This document shows, one piece after another, positions 15,320-24,009 of a stretch of 64,000 nt of DNA. The position numbers and the translations under genes were made by a program. Each line of letters begins with the position of its first letter. The stretch's first letter is position 1. The stretch comes from UBA5486 sp036744795 (lineage in GTDB: Bacteria; Bacillota; UBA4882; UBA10575). The notes under the pieces were generated by a model that was not told where the DNA came from, did not search any database, and worked only from the letters and a program-made list of their open reading frames with translations. Location: positions 1 to 64,000 of the forward strand of contig DAIOHK010000002.1 of assembly GCA_036744795.1 (NCBI GenBank), given 5' to 3'.

Positions 15320-16402
15320 TTAGAAATGAATGCCTAAACCTAAATCAAAAGAAAGTCGGTGTTCATTAAGAAAATAATTTACATATAAAATTATATCCGA
15401 TACCCCCACCCCGACCCCTACCGAAGCCAGGAGATGATCAAAATCTAACCTGTAACTGAGATCATCATATACTCCGGTATCTAAATAGAAGATCATCTCC
15501 GGAACCACATTATACTCACTCCAGCGGGGAAAGATTAAGCGGAGCTCCAGATTATTCAGGGCTTTTACATAACCATCAAACCGGTCAGCCTCTACCCCTC
15601 TTACTCCTCCCCCCAGTCCTCTGGTAACTACAGGATATTTACTGTAACCTCCAAAGGTGGTTCTAGCTCTAACTGGTATGTAAGCACCAGTAAGATTATC
15701 GATCATAAACCGCTCAGCTAAATAAAGACTAAGATCCTTATCTTCTAGCAAAGTAATAAAACCGAGGAGTGTTCCATTAAATCTTGTATAATTTGCACCT
15801 GTAGCATTATTAAACAGGAAAAGGGGAGCAAATTCCAAAGACGCCTCTACATGTAGCCCTTGTTTAACTAAACATTCAGAATTAAAATCTACCCCATTAT
15901 AGACCAGACCTGTGAAGATCGAATTTTGGACTCCTCCTTTACAATCTGGTAAATCAGAAATAAAGAATAGGGCATCAGGAGTACGATCAGTTCGTTGATA
16001 ATCATACCTACCATTATAGAAAAGAACCAACTCTAAACTATTCCGCCGTCTACTTAGATCGTAAATCAGGCCCTGTTTTAACCCTAGACTCCAAGTAAGA
16101 TTAGCATTTTTATACAACGCCAGATTTTTCCTTCCATCCAAAGGGTTGTATGCTGTACCATCTATCTCCCGATACAAACCAAAAGTCTGGAAGCCCCCAC
16201 CCAAACCCATAAAATATCCGGTATCAACTCCGGAAAATAAGGGAGAGCCAGTACGTCGCAGAGCAAGGTCAAACCCCCAGATTCTAAGGTCAGGTTTAAT
16301 TTCCCATGAATTCAAATCCCAAAACGCATTAGCTGGAGTACAAAGTAAACCAGTCATTATAAAGAAGAGTAACAAAATAAAAGATAACCGCTTGTTTCTC
16401 AT
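15320..16402 (-). CDS. Omp85-type outer-membrane beta-barrel protein without POTRA domains
   Basis: A 360-residue secreted protein with a clear signal peptide (MRNKRLSFILLLFFIMTGLL, cleavage after ANA near 26). The mature chain is beta-rich with many aromatic, alternating strands. The segment GLGGGVRGVEADRFDG (263-278) followed by NNLELRLIFP resembles the VRG(Y/F) signature and following strand of the bacterial surface antigen/Omp85 barrel. The last residue is Phe (GLGIHF), as expected for BAM-inserted barrels. There is no room for POTRA domains, so it is a barrel-only relative of BamA/TamA. Function unknown; a lipid or protein translocation pore is possible. It points to a diderm cell envelope. 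Confidence 0.65.
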   Translation of the reverse strand: MRNKRLSFILLLFFIMTGLLCTPANAFWDLNSWEIKPDLRIWGFDLALRRTGSPLFSGVDTGYFMGLGGGFQTFGLYREIDGTAYNPLDGRKNLALYKNANLTWSLGLKQGLIYDLSRRRNSLELVLFYNGRYDYQRTDRTPDALFFISDLPDCKGGVQNSIFTGLVYNGVDFNSECLVKQGLHVEASLEFAPLFLFNNATGANYTRFNGTLLGFITLLEDKDLSLYLAERFMIDNLTGAYIPVRARTTFGGYSKYPVVTRGLGGGVRGVEADRFDGYVKALNNLELRLIFPRWSEYNVVPEMIFYLDTGVYDDLSYRLDFDHLLASVGVGVGVSDIILYVNYFLNEHRLSFDLGLGIHF

Positions 16403-16567
16403 ATTTATCTCCCTCCCAAAGCCTAATCAATTTTACCCTAGTAATTTGAGGCATAAATAAGCACTTATTATTTTATTTCGTTTTTAATCTGTTTTCTCCT
16501 TTTACCTGATTATAAAATCCCCATCCGGCAAAGAATATAAAGGAATGTTATACAAGGAGGTTTAACT

Positions 16568-17464
16568 GTGCCAACTGCTATCAGTCAAAGCTTATTAATT
16601 AATAACCATCAAATTCCGGTTAAAAATCTTGATAAACCTTTCTGGCCTGCAGATGGGTTTACAAAGGGCGATATTATGGAGTTTTATATAAGTATTTGGC
16701 CTTATTTGGCCCCTCATCTAAAAAACCGTCCACTCTCCCTGGTCCGCTACCCGGAAGGAATTGAAGGTCAGTTCTTTTATCAGAAAAACTTTTCTAATCC
16801 CCCGGCATGGGTAGAAACTATCCCGGTCGAATCAGAAGAACGGGTTGTTAATTATGTAATGGCTAATAATCTTGAGACTCTAATCTGGAGCGTGAATCTG
16901 GGATGTATCGAGATCCACCCCTGGCTCTCTACCCGGGAGAACCTTGATTTCCCAACTTATATTATCTTTGATCTCGACCCTATGGCACCAGCCACCTTTA
17001 ACGACGGTGTCCAGGTTGCCCTGGCTTTAAAATCACTAACGGATCACCTGAACTTACAGACTTTTCCTAAAATCTCCGGAGCAACAGGTATTCACATCTA
17101 CCTTCCAATTAAACCTTTATATACTTATCAGGAAACCAGTACTTTTGTCAAACATTTAGGGGAAGCCGTCATCAAGGTCCTTCCCGAACTAGCCACTAAT
17201 GAACGGCGGGTACAAGACCGTACCGGTAAGGTCTACATTGACCACCTGCAGAACTTAAAGGGTAAAACCATTGCCTCTGTATATAGCCTCCGACCATTCC
17301 CCGGTGCCCCGGTTTCGATGCCAGTTACCTGGAGAGAACTCCCCAAAATGAAGCCCGGAAGCTTCACCATTAAAACCGCACAAGCACGACTGACAGCAAT
17401 CGGTGACCTTTTTGCCCCTTTACTCTCCATCCAACAGGAACTTCCACTAGAATTATTATTATGA
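16568..17464 (+). CDS. LigD-type polymerase domain protein (archaeo-eukaryotic primase-polymerase)
   Basis: A 298-residue stand-alone NHEJ polymerase domain. Seen motifs are RYPEGIEGQFFYQKN (60-74), the catalytic acidic pair in IIFDLDP (Asp135, Asp137), SGATGIHIYLP (170-180) and a third Asp in YIDHLQN (225). These match the AEP-superfamily PolDom of LigD, which fills gaps with ribonucleotides or deoxynucleotides at DNA ends. Usual LigD carries ligase and nuclease domains; here neither is attached, and no Ku or ligase gene lies in this window. The start is GTG at 16568 with AAGGAGG eight bases upstream. It would act with partners encoded elsewhere. Confidence 0.88.
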   Translation: MPTAISQSLLINNHQIPVKNLDKPFWPADGFTKGDIMEFYISIWPYLAPHLKNRPLSLVRYPEGIEGQFFYQKNFSNPPAWVETIPVESEERVVNYVMANNLETLIWSVNLGCIEIHPWLSTRENLDFPTYIIFDLDPMAPATFNDGVQVALALKSLTDHLNLQTFPKISGATGIHIYLPIKPLYTYQETSTFVKHLGEAVIKVLPELATNERRVQDRTGKVYIDHLQNLKGKTIASVYSLRPFPGAPVSMPVTWRELPKMKPGSFTIKTAQARLTAIGDLFAPLLSIQQELPLELLL

Positions 17465-17561
17465 GTATTTTATAAATATTTTAACTTGCCTCTAAAAAAC
17501 TATAAGATTTTTCAAGAGTATTGCCGATAATTTAAGTATCAATAGTAAAGGAGGCTTGTCG

Positions 17562-19082
17562 ATGAAAAGAAATTCGTTTTTAATAATTTCTTTATTTATT
17601 CTTATTTTCTTTATGACCGGCTGTCTACCTAATAAAATACCTGATAAAATCACCGGGCCAACAGTAGCAACAAAGTATACGATTCCTGTGATTAAAACTA
17701 ACATGTATTTAGGATCAAACGAAAACTGTTCGGATGAAATCAAATTAGGGCTAACCGGGGAAAGTGCTGATCTTTCACAATCCATCTCAGGTGATCCTAT
17801 CGAGGTCGATCTCCTTACCGAACGAATCACCGTTGAACTGGGAACAATTGGTAGTATCCAGGTTGAGGGTGTTCCTCCCGAGCTCCTTTCGAGTGGCGGG
17901 GAATACTTGGTCGATCCTCCAAAAACCATTGATTTCTCTATGTCTGGTTTAGGAGAATATTTAAATTTTACCCTTAGTAATGATACAACTAACTATAACT
18001 ACATTGATATCAATATGAACGGCGCGATGGCTTCGGGAGAAGGATTTAGCATAATTTTGAAGGCAGGAGAAACTGTTAAAGATACAGCCCTCATTCCCCC
18101 CGGAGAGAATAGTGGCCGGTTGTATATTAATGGGTTGAATCTCACCCCCAGCACTTCTCTGTCAGTTGAAGCTTCCGGTACACTCTCCGTAGAACCCGGA
18201 GCTACCGAAGTCAGTTTATCCTTTACCCCTACTCTAGTAGAGATCGAATCTTTCACTGTTTCTGCAGAATCATTAAGTAACACAGTTAAAGATTCTTTTA
18301 ATACTGAACCCGTGGAATCATCCTTTAAACTTCCCGCCGAATTTGATGATTTAGATATTACTTTAAAAACAGCTAAAATTATTTTTACCCCGACTTTAAT
18401 TCCAAACCTACAGCTTAGTGCAGATTTGATAATTGAGGGGTTAGATGATTCCGGAACAAAAGTATATCCTATAGACCAGATCGCTCCTAAAACTTTAAAT
18501 CTGATCAGTAATAAGGAATCTGAATTAGATCTAACAGAAATCCTTAATGACTTACTAAAAACCAAACCCCATAGTATAAACTTGCGAATTGAAAACTACC
18601 AGATAGAAGCAACCGGAGATCTAGAAGTATCCTACCCCAGTACGGTTACTTTAGATTATAGCTTGGAAATAGGGCTGGAAAAATTGACTTACTCTCCATC
18701 AGAAGGAATCGAAATCGGAGAGGTTAAATTACCGAAGGATGTACCTGTTGATTTTAAAAGTGGCTATCTTTACTTAGATATTACTAATAATAGTCCGGTC
18801 GAGCTTACAATTGATATTTGGTTATCACCAAATTTTGATGATCTTGGAAATCAACCTTCAGTCTATAATACGTTAATAATCCCACCCCAAAATGAGTCTA
18901 AAAGAACGGTGATAGGTCTCGATGAAAAAGAATATTATTATTTAACAGATACAGAAACGGGAATGATTTATTATCAAATATCTATCACAAACAACTCGGT
19001 AAGCAAAGAAACAATTACTGATCAACACTTCTTGGAAATAAAAGCTTGGATAGAAGCCCAATGCTTAATTAATAAACAATGA
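17562..19082 (+). CDS. Large lipoprotein of unknown function, paired with an outer-membrane barrel
   Basis: A 506-residue exported lipoprotein, MKRNSFLIISL...FMTGC with lipidated Cys21. The mature chain is Ser/Thr/Glu/Leu-rich and predicted mainly beta. It contains several loosely similar beta-sandwich-like segments of 80-100 residues, such as SFTVSAESLSNTV and ITLKTAKIIFTPT. The ATG at 17562 is chosen because AAAGGAGG lies seven bases before it. A four-base overlap or short leader links it to the barrel gene that follows, so the two proteins probably work together at the cell surface. I recognise no catalytic motif. It could be a surface adhesin, a barrel plug or an envelope-tethering protein. 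Confidence 0.6.
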   Translation: MKRNSFLIISLFILIFFMTGCLPNKIPDKITGPTVATKYTIPVIKTNMYLGSNENCSDEIKLGLTGESADLSQSISGDPIEVDLLTERITVELGTIGSIQVEGVPPELLSSGGEYLVDPPKTIDFSMSGLGEYLNFTLSNDTTNYNYIDINMNGAMASGEGFSIILKAGETVKDTALIPPGENSGRLYINGLNLTPSTSLSVEASGTLSVEPGATEVSLSFTPTLVEIESFTVSAESLSNTVKDSFNTEPVESSFKLPAEFDDLDITLKTAKIIFTPTLIPNLQLSADLIIEGLDDSGTKVYPIDQIAPKTLNLISNKESELDLTEILNDLLKTKPHSINLRIENYQIEATGDLEVSYPSTVTLDYSLEIGLEKLTYSPSEGIEIGEVKLPKDVPVDFKSGYLYLDITNNSPVELTIDIWLSPNFDDLGNQPSVYNTLIIPPQNESKRTVIGLDEKEYYYLTDTETGMIYYQISITNNSVSKETITDQHFLEIKAWIEAQCLINKQ

Positions 19083-19099
19083 GAAAGGAGGTAATATTA

Positions 19100-20311
19100 G
19101 TGCGTAAAAAATATATATCTTTCTCTTTGATCTTTGTAATATTAATGCTCACCCTTTTTCCTGCAGTTGTCATGGGTTCTTACTATGATAACCCGGGAGA
19201 AGAGGCTTTTTCTAAAACTCATTTTGAATTACTAATCCCCCAGATTACTCTGGGTGCCAAGAATAATCTTTTTAATCTCGGTAATATCAATATTGACCTT
19301 ACCCCTGCCGGAGCTACAGAGGAGTTCCTTGCCCAAATGAAAGATGACCGCTTTACAACCGACTTTTCTGCAGAACTCAAGTCTGGCCTAACTATTGGCC
19401 GTTTCTCTTTACATCTTCATCCCTGGGCTACGGGGTCTTTCAGACTGGCACCCGGAATCCCGGAATTAATCTTTGTAGGCTACGGTCCTAATGATGACGG
19501 TTCTACAAAAACCTACGACCTGGCAGGTACAAAAGTAAATGGTCTTGCTGCTGTCTCTTTAGACTTTAAATACGGTCATCCTATTCGCCTGAGTGAAGAC
19601 TCAAAACTAGGAGTGGGTGTTACCTTCCGCTATGTTAAAGGAATGGCAATGGCTGATTCTGAAGTGACTTCCGGTACAATAACAGTCAATGAAATGGGCG
19701 AAGCAACAATTAATACTGAAGGAAAATATCTATATACGAATGTTGGAGAGAATTACGATGATAACATCTCCTTTAATCAGCTTTTTCCCGGAAGCGGCGT
19801 ATTAGCCGATATAGGTGCTGTATACGGAAAAGATCGTTGGCGTGCTGGTTTAGTCCTGAAAAATATCGGTACCATTAAGTGGGAAGAGGTTTGTCAGGGA
19901 ACATATACTTATCAAGGTACAGTTACAGCTGGACCCGATGGCCCGGAATCATCCGATAGTGAACCTGTAACTACAGAAAGTGTAATATATGATTACACTC
20001 AGCGCTTGCCTTTAGTTCTTCAAACCCAAGGTTCTTACCGGTTCTTCAAATCCCTCTACTGCAATCTGGGTATAGAAACAGGATTAACTGATGGGTGGGG
20101 TTATTCCAGTTCTCCACGTATCTGGACCGGAGTTGACTGGAAACCACGTTTTATCCGGTTGGCCGGAGATATCTCCTACCATGAAAAACAACTAAGTTAC
20201 AGTGCACTTTTGGAATTGCGCCTCTTTTTCCTCTGGGCTAACCTAAAACTAGGCTGGACTAATGATATTGGTGGCCTTACCGCCTCTGCGATGGCAGCTT
20301 TGCACTTCTAA
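19100..20311 (+). CDS. Outer-membrane beta-barrel protein, DUF5723-like
   Basis: About 403 residues. The N-terminal signal MRKKYISFSLIFVILML is cleaved near VMG-S (about 26). The mature protein has repeated amphipathic strands with Gly and aromatic girdles (for example GVGVTFRYVKGMAM, YRFFKSLYCNLGIE, LRLFFLWANLKLGW). It ends in ALHF, a C-terminal aromatic residue as in outer-membrane barrels. I start at GTG 19100, with AAAGGAGGT eight bases ahead; the frame opens at ATG 19079 overlapping the lipoprotein stop. It resembles the DUF5723/conjugal F-type barrels of diderm bacteria. It is the last gene before a strong terminator, and its likely partner is the preceding lipoprotein. Confidence 0.65.
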   Translation: MRKKYISFSLIFVILMLTLFPAVVMGSYYDNPGEEAFSKTHFELLIPQITLGAKNNLFNLGNINIDLTPAGATEEFLAQMKDDRFTTDFSAELKSGLTIGRFSLHLHPWATGSFRLAPGIPELIFVGYGPNDDGSTKTYDLAGTKVNGLAAVSLDFKYGHPIRLSEDSKLGVGVTFRYVKGMAMADSEVTSGTITVNEMGEATINTEGKYLYTNVGENYDDNISFNQLFPGSGVLADIGAVYGKDRWRAGLVLKNIGTIKWEEVCQGTYTYQGTVTAGPDGPESSDSEPVTTESVIYDYTQRLPLVLQTQGSYRFFKSLYCNLGIETGLTDGWGYSSSPRIWTGVDWKPRFIRLAGDISYHEKQLSYSALLELRLFFLWANLKLGWTNDIGGLTASAMAALHF

Positions 20312-20340
20312 ACAATTCTAAATAAGATATTTAATACTAA

Positions 20341-20373
20341 AAAGAGATCGAAAATAAAATCGGTCTCTTTTTT
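20341..20373 (+). terminator. Rho-independent terminator of the lipoprotein/barrel operon
   Basis: AAGAGATCGA (20342-20351) pairs with TCGGTCTCTT (20360-20369), with one G-U pair, and is followed by a T-run. It lies 30 bases after the barrel gene stop. Confidence 0.8.
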
Positions 20374-20382
20374 GCTTATCGT

Positions 20383-20410
20383 ACTCAAAGAATCCGGCAA
20401 AAACAATAAA
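20383..20410. repeat. 28-base exact direct repeat, left copy
   Basis: Begins ACTCAAAGAATCCGGC and ends AACAATAAA. An identical 28-base copy occurs at 20774-20801. The two flank the R3 element at 20465-20713, and both are preceded at a short distance by GCTTATC. This could mark duplication edges of an inserted element. Confidence 0.7.
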
Positions 20411-20464
20411 AATAATCTAAAGTCTAACATTCACACAAATAGCTAACTGCAAGTACCAGTTTCA

Positions 20465-20713
20465 AATCGTATCACACCATATTCAAAACTTGCAGAGATT
20501 ATAAAACATGTTACTATTAATCCTATCCCGACTTTGATCTAAACTATTTGCGATGCTAATATAACTTAATTTAACATAAATCCGGCGCTTAACCCCAACG
20601 CGCCGGGTGCAACCTTGCCGGATTATTTGAGAGTAAACATCATTGATTTGGCTTGCGGTGTCAGAAACAAGCAGGGCAAGGCGCGTAGGGAGGATGGAGC
20701 GGAGATAATACTT
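20465..20713. repeat. Dispersed intergenic repeat, family R3, copy 1
   Basis: About 249 bases. The strongest part is 20652-20713 (CTTGCGGTGTCAGAAAC ... GGAGATAATACTT), which matches 53153-53214 at 58 of 62 bases. Shorter matches extend left: AATCGTATCAC, GACTTTGAT and ATCCGGCGC are in the same order in both copies. A 61-codon open frame starting at 20615 lies in this element and looks fortuitous. The whole 590-base gap between the barrel terminator and the rhomboid-like gene contains no convincing gene. Confidence 0.7.
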
Positions 20714-20773
20714 TATGTATATCGAGCACCACCCGCACCAAGCAACGCCGCAATGCGCAGCTTATCACACCGC

Positions 20774-20801
20774 ACTCAAAGAATCCGGCAAAAACAATAA
20801 A
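20774..20801. repeat. 28-base exact direct repeat, right copy
   Basis: Identical to 20383-20410. The following 50 bases also resemble those after the left copy in broken form (AACATTCACAC versus AACATCACACG), so the original duplication was longer than 28 bases. Confidence 0.7.
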
Positions 20802-20862
20802 CACCTTCCAAATGCAAACATCACACGAGTAACCATCAACAAGTAACGGCTTCGAAAAAAAA

Positions 20863-20879
20863 TCCCCGCACTGCGGGGA
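20863..20879 (-). terminator. Rho-independent terminator of the rhomboid-like/zinc-ribbon/Nif3 series
   Basis: TCCCCGCA and TGCGGGGA form a GC-rich stem with a tiny loop. On the minus strand it is followed by eight T residues. It lies 23 bases after the stop of the rhomboid-like gene. Confidence 0.85.
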
Positions 20880-20901
20880 CTACTTACCATCTTGAATCTG
20901 C

Positions 20902-21612
20902 TTACTTTACTACCTTCAGTCTCCTCCTTCTAATCTTATCACGCCAGCCTTGCCACCAGCCTTTGAAAGAAAAGCCCCGATTCCAAGCCCAATATCTAAA
21001 GCCACGGGAAAACGGTCCTTGGCCGGTAAATAGATAGACCACACCGATACTACTGACAGAAGCTAAAGCAAACAGAATATTATATCCTACCAAATACTGA
21101 TAAAAAGTAAATCCTGCTTGTACCCAAGCTAGCCACTCTGCTTTAATCGGAAATAATCCCCAAAATAACATCTCCCGATCAGGATATAATTTGGCCCAAG
21201 CCCAGGTTATCCCAGTAAGAGGAATCCATAATCCTGCAACTAACGTATTACCGAAAAAAATCGAGACCAGGATAAAAGCCAAACTAGTAACTAAGGTGAC
21301 TAAAAATACGAAAAACCCATAGGTCTGCTTTCCCCAGCTTCGTTCTAGGCTTCCTCCGATATACCAGAACCAGAGTAGGGCAAAGACTAAAGAAAGCAAG
21401 TTATAATTAACCAAAGGATAAGTTAATAAGGTCCAGGGACGAAGATAAAAACGATAGGTAGATAGCTGGAAAAAACCATATAAGTTAATCCTACTCAAAA
21501 GTAGAAGATGAAAAAGCAAAAATACTCCACCTGTTAATACAATCAATCCTTTAGTCACTGGAATAAATTCTCTATTAAGAAAGCGCCGAATTTGATAAGT
21601 ATACCTTTTCAA
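20902..21612 (-). CDS. Rhomboid-like membrane protein, probably without protease activity
   Basis: A 236-residue protein with about six membrane segments and a basic C-terminal tail (RDKIRRRRLKVVK). The early part RPWTLLTYPLVN followed by GGSLERSWG matches the rhomboid L1 region and the E/S-R helix-2 end. The catalytic Gly-x-Ser-Gly loop is not seen; GLWIPLTG stands where it is expected, and no catalytic His follows. It therefore looks like a derlin-type pseudo-rhomboid. It may bind or chaperone membrane proteins. It is the last gene of the minus-strand series and is followed by a strong terminator. Confidence 0.65.
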   Translation of the reverse strand: MKRYTYQIRRFLNREFIPVTKGLIVLTGGVFLLFHLLLLSRINLYGFFQLSTYRFYLRPWTLLTYPLVNYNLLSLVFALLWFWYIGGSLERSWGKQTYGFFVFLVTLVTSLAFILVSIFFGNTLVAGLWIPLTGITWAWAKLYPDREMLFWGLFPIKAEWLAWVQAGFTFYQYLVGYNILFALASVSSIGVVYLFTGQGPFSRGFRYWAWNRGFSFKGWWQGWRDKIRRRRLKVVK

Positions 21613-21634
21613 ATCCTTTCCCCCTCATTTACTA

Positions 21635-22387
21635 TCATTTAGAAATTTTTGGCGGAGGGAAGAACAAACCCCTACCACAGTTTTCACAGATCGGAATACT
21701 ACCTGTATCTCCTTTTTTAATCGTTTCCAGTAAAGCCTGGGAGAGAATAATATGACAAGAACCACAGGTTCCTTCTTTTACTGGTGCAACCACAATTCCT
21801 TTCATTACTTTAACAGAACGCTTAAAGAACTCTTTTAAACCTTCTGGAAGAGATTCGTCCAATTCATTAACTTTATTTTGAATCTCATCTGCTTTAGAAC
21901 GAAGCTCAGCTATCCTTGTCTTCTCTTTCCTTTTAAAGGATTCCAAATCCTGCTTTAGATTCTTCATCTGTTTTCTGTATACTACAAGTTTATTTTCATC
22001 CTCTTCCACCAGATAGAGTAGGTTAATAATCTTCTCTTCCCTGCTCTCCTTGGAATTCTTATACTCCGCACTTTTCTTTTGTAATTGAGAGAGCTCTTTT
22101 GGTGAAGAGATCCTCCCACTATATAGATTCTCCTCAGTCTGGCTAACTTGATACTCAAATTCATGGCATTCATCTTCAAGCTTTTTTATTTTAGTCCGTA
22201 ATTGATCAATCTTATCTTTAAGTATATTTATTTTTCGAATTAATAATGCCAGATTATTTGAAAGGGATTTTATTTTAAGGGTAAAAGCAGAATCAGCCGA
22301 TTGTTCCTGAATAGATATAAGTTCACGGTAACCTTCCTGGTACTGGTATAGTAAAAAAATCTCATTATTTGTAAACATGTCTTTCAC
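21635..22387 (-). CDS. Coiled-coil protein with C-terminal C4 zinc ribbon (CT398/zf-RING_7 type)
   Basis: A 250-residue cytosolic protein. Residues about 20-185 are a long heptad-rich antiparallel coiled coil, dense in Lys and Glu. The C-terminal 45 residues contain two CxxC pairs, GTCGSC and ICENCGRG, forming a C4 zinc ribbon. This architecture is the widely conserved C4-type zinc ribbon family, usually beside Nif3 as here; proposed roles involve nucleic acids or protein complexes, but the exact function is not settled. The start is GTG, sharing one base with the stop of the small zinc-finger gene; an ATG three codons on is possible. Translational coupling is likely. Confidence 0.8.
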   Translation of the reverse strand: MKDMFTNNEIFLLYQYQEGYRELISIQEQSADSAFTLKIKSLSNNLALLIRKINILKDKIDQLRTKIKKLEDECHEFEYQVSQTEENLYSGRISSPKELSQLQKKSAEYKNSKESREEKIINLLYLVEEDENKLVVYRKQMKNLKQDLESFKRKEKTRIAELRSKADEIQNKVNELDESLPEGLKEFFKRSVKVMKGIVVAPVKEGTCGSCHIILSQALLETIKKGDTGSIPICENCGRGLFFPPPKISK

Positions 22388-22569
22388 TAACTACGGATCG
22401 CGCCGAGAAGATCTTTGTAGGTATCGATATCCATCCCGATCTCAGATCTTCGTGCTACAATATCCGAGCCTTTTTCCTTAGCACACTTGACGCATCGTTT
22501 GGTTTCCGGTAATGCTTCAAGCCTTTCAGAGGAAATTTCCTTTCCACACAGCTCACATTTTCTTCTCAT
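22387..22569 (-). CDS. Small C4 zinc-finger protein, TraR/DksA-like
   Basis: A 60-residue protein MRRKCELCGKEIS with CxxC pairs at 5/8 (CELC) and 26/29 (CVKC), the spacing of the TraR/DksA zinc finger. The remaining C-terminal helix is short and lacks the long coiled coil of true DksA, so an RNA-polymerase role is only possible. GGAGGG precedes the ATG. It is coupled to the zinc-ribbon coiled-coil gene downstream by a one-base overlap and lies 75 bases after the Nif3 gene. Confidence 0.7.
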   Translation of the reverse strand: MRRKCELCGKEISSERLEALPETKRCVKCAKEKGSDIVARRSEIGMDIDTYKDLLGAIRS

Positions 22570-22644
22570 GATAAGAAACCCTCCTTCATAGTCTCTAACC
22601 GGTCGTAAAAGCTATAAAAACTAACCATTGACAAACCTTTCAGA

Positions 22645-23760
22645 CTAAAATAGGCTATAGGGTTTAATCTTACTTTGACTTATATAGATTCTTTGCTTCT
22701 CTTCTTTAGCCAACAACGGGTCTTGCCTTAAATAATCCCTTATTCTTTCAAGAGCACAGGCCTCAATTAGATGATGGCCTACCTCTACCAAAGTTAAGCC
22801 AATTTGCTCGGCCAAAAGAAAATCATGGTAACCAAGATCAGAGGTAATAAATAAATCTGCCCCCATCCGTTTAACCTGATGAATAAATTTTCTCCCGCTA
22901 CCACCAATAACTGCTACTCTCTGAACTTGGTCTCGATGATAGCCACCCCAACGAATAGGTTCGCCCGCAAACAAGTCTTTGATAAAAGTTAAAAACTCCT
23001 TCAATTGTACTTTCACCGGAAGAGTACCAAACCGGCCCAGCCCCGCTCCTCCGCCCCCTTGAACCACTGGATAAAGATCATAGGCCACTTCTTCATAAGG
23101 ATGAGCAGCTATTAAAGCATTAATAACTTTATTTCTAATTCTAGCTGGAATAATAGTTTCCAGTCGAACCTCATTGACCTGTTCTATTTCCCCTTGCTCT
23201 CCAATAAAAGGATTGGTACCTTCCCGCGGAAGAAAAGTTCCAATCCCCTTAGTACGAAAAGTACAGTGACTATAATTTCCAATCCATCCTGCCCCAGCAA
23301 CAGTCAAGGCAGAGAAGACCTTATCTACATGGTTTTCCGGTACAAAGACTACCAGTTTAAAAAATTCCTCTGCTCCTTCTTCTACCGGAACCGTATTTTC
23401 CAGTCTTAATTGACCAGCTAAATAGTTATTAAGACCGTTCGGGGAACGGTCAAAATTGGTATGGAGAGTATAAATATTGAACCCCCCAACCAAAAGTGCC
23501 TCCCAAAGTTCCCCTCCCGGGCGGTCAAAACGGAGGCTACTCAATGGTTTAAAAATCAGAGGGTGATGTGTAACTATCAGATTAGCCTGTAATTTTTGCG
23601 CTTCTTCCAGAACTTCCTTTGTTAAATCCAAGGCCAACAAAACTCCGGAAACTTCGCAATCAAAACGACCTACCTGCAAGCCCACATTATCCCATTCCTC
23701 TGCTAATCCCGGAGGGGCTAGTCTTTCTAAGATAATAGCTATATCCTTTATTGTCAGCAC
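22645..23760 (-). CDS. Nif3-like dinuclear metal-centre protein (YqfO type)
   Basis: A 371-residue protein of the Nif3/DUF34 family. It has the N-terminal EEWDNVGLQVG, metal ligands His65 and His66 in VTHHPLIFK, Asp104 in HTNFD, and the C-terminal GYHDFLLAEQ and GHHLIE with the remaining His and Glu ligands. A middle insertion of about 115 residues (roughly 125-240, including HPYEEVAYDLYP) is the PII-like domain typical of the longer Firmicute YqfO form. Some members have been linked to GTP cyclohydrolase I type 2 annotation, but the true function is not settled. Placement near rpoD-dnaG matches the Bacillus order. Confidence 0.88.
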   Translation of the reverse strand: MLTIKDIAIILERLAPPGLAEEWDNVGLQVGRFDCEVSGVLLALDLTKEVLEEAQKLQANLIVTHHPLIFKPLSSLRFDRPGGELWEALLVGGFNIYTLHTNFDRSPNGLNNYLAGQLRLENTVPVEEGAEEFFKLVVFVPENHVDKVFSALTVAGAGWIGNYSHCTFRTKGIGTFLPREGTNPFIGEQGEIEQVNEVRLETIIPARIRNKVINALIAAHPYEEVAYDLYPVVQGGGGAGLGRFGTLPVKVQLKEFLTFIKDLFAGEPIRWGGYHRDQVQRVAVIGGSGRKFIHQVKRMGADLFITSDLGYHDFLLAEQIGLTLVEVGHHLIEACALERIRDYLRQDPLLAKEEKQRIYISQSKIKPYSLF

Positions 23761-24009
23761 TCTTTAATCACCCTGCCCAAATTGATATTCCACCTAACCC
23801 GGTTAGAATGTCATTTCGTAAGTGAAATTGGATTTCTTCATTCAGCATTCTTGGTGAAGCAGTCGAGCAAATATTACCAAGGTACCTCTTCTTTTATATA
23901 ATATAAGAGTAGGACTGTACATAATAACTTTATTTTAATAATTTCTAGGTTCTACCCGTATTCTCCTGCCTCTGCTTAAAGATAAATAGTCTACATTTCC
24001 CTTAACCCT

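Noticed and set aside
20615..20800. 61-codon open frame in the gap after the barrel operon
   Set aside because: It lies largely in the R3 repeat and the 28-base direct repeat, has no ribosome site, and the second R3 copy does not preserve a reading frame.
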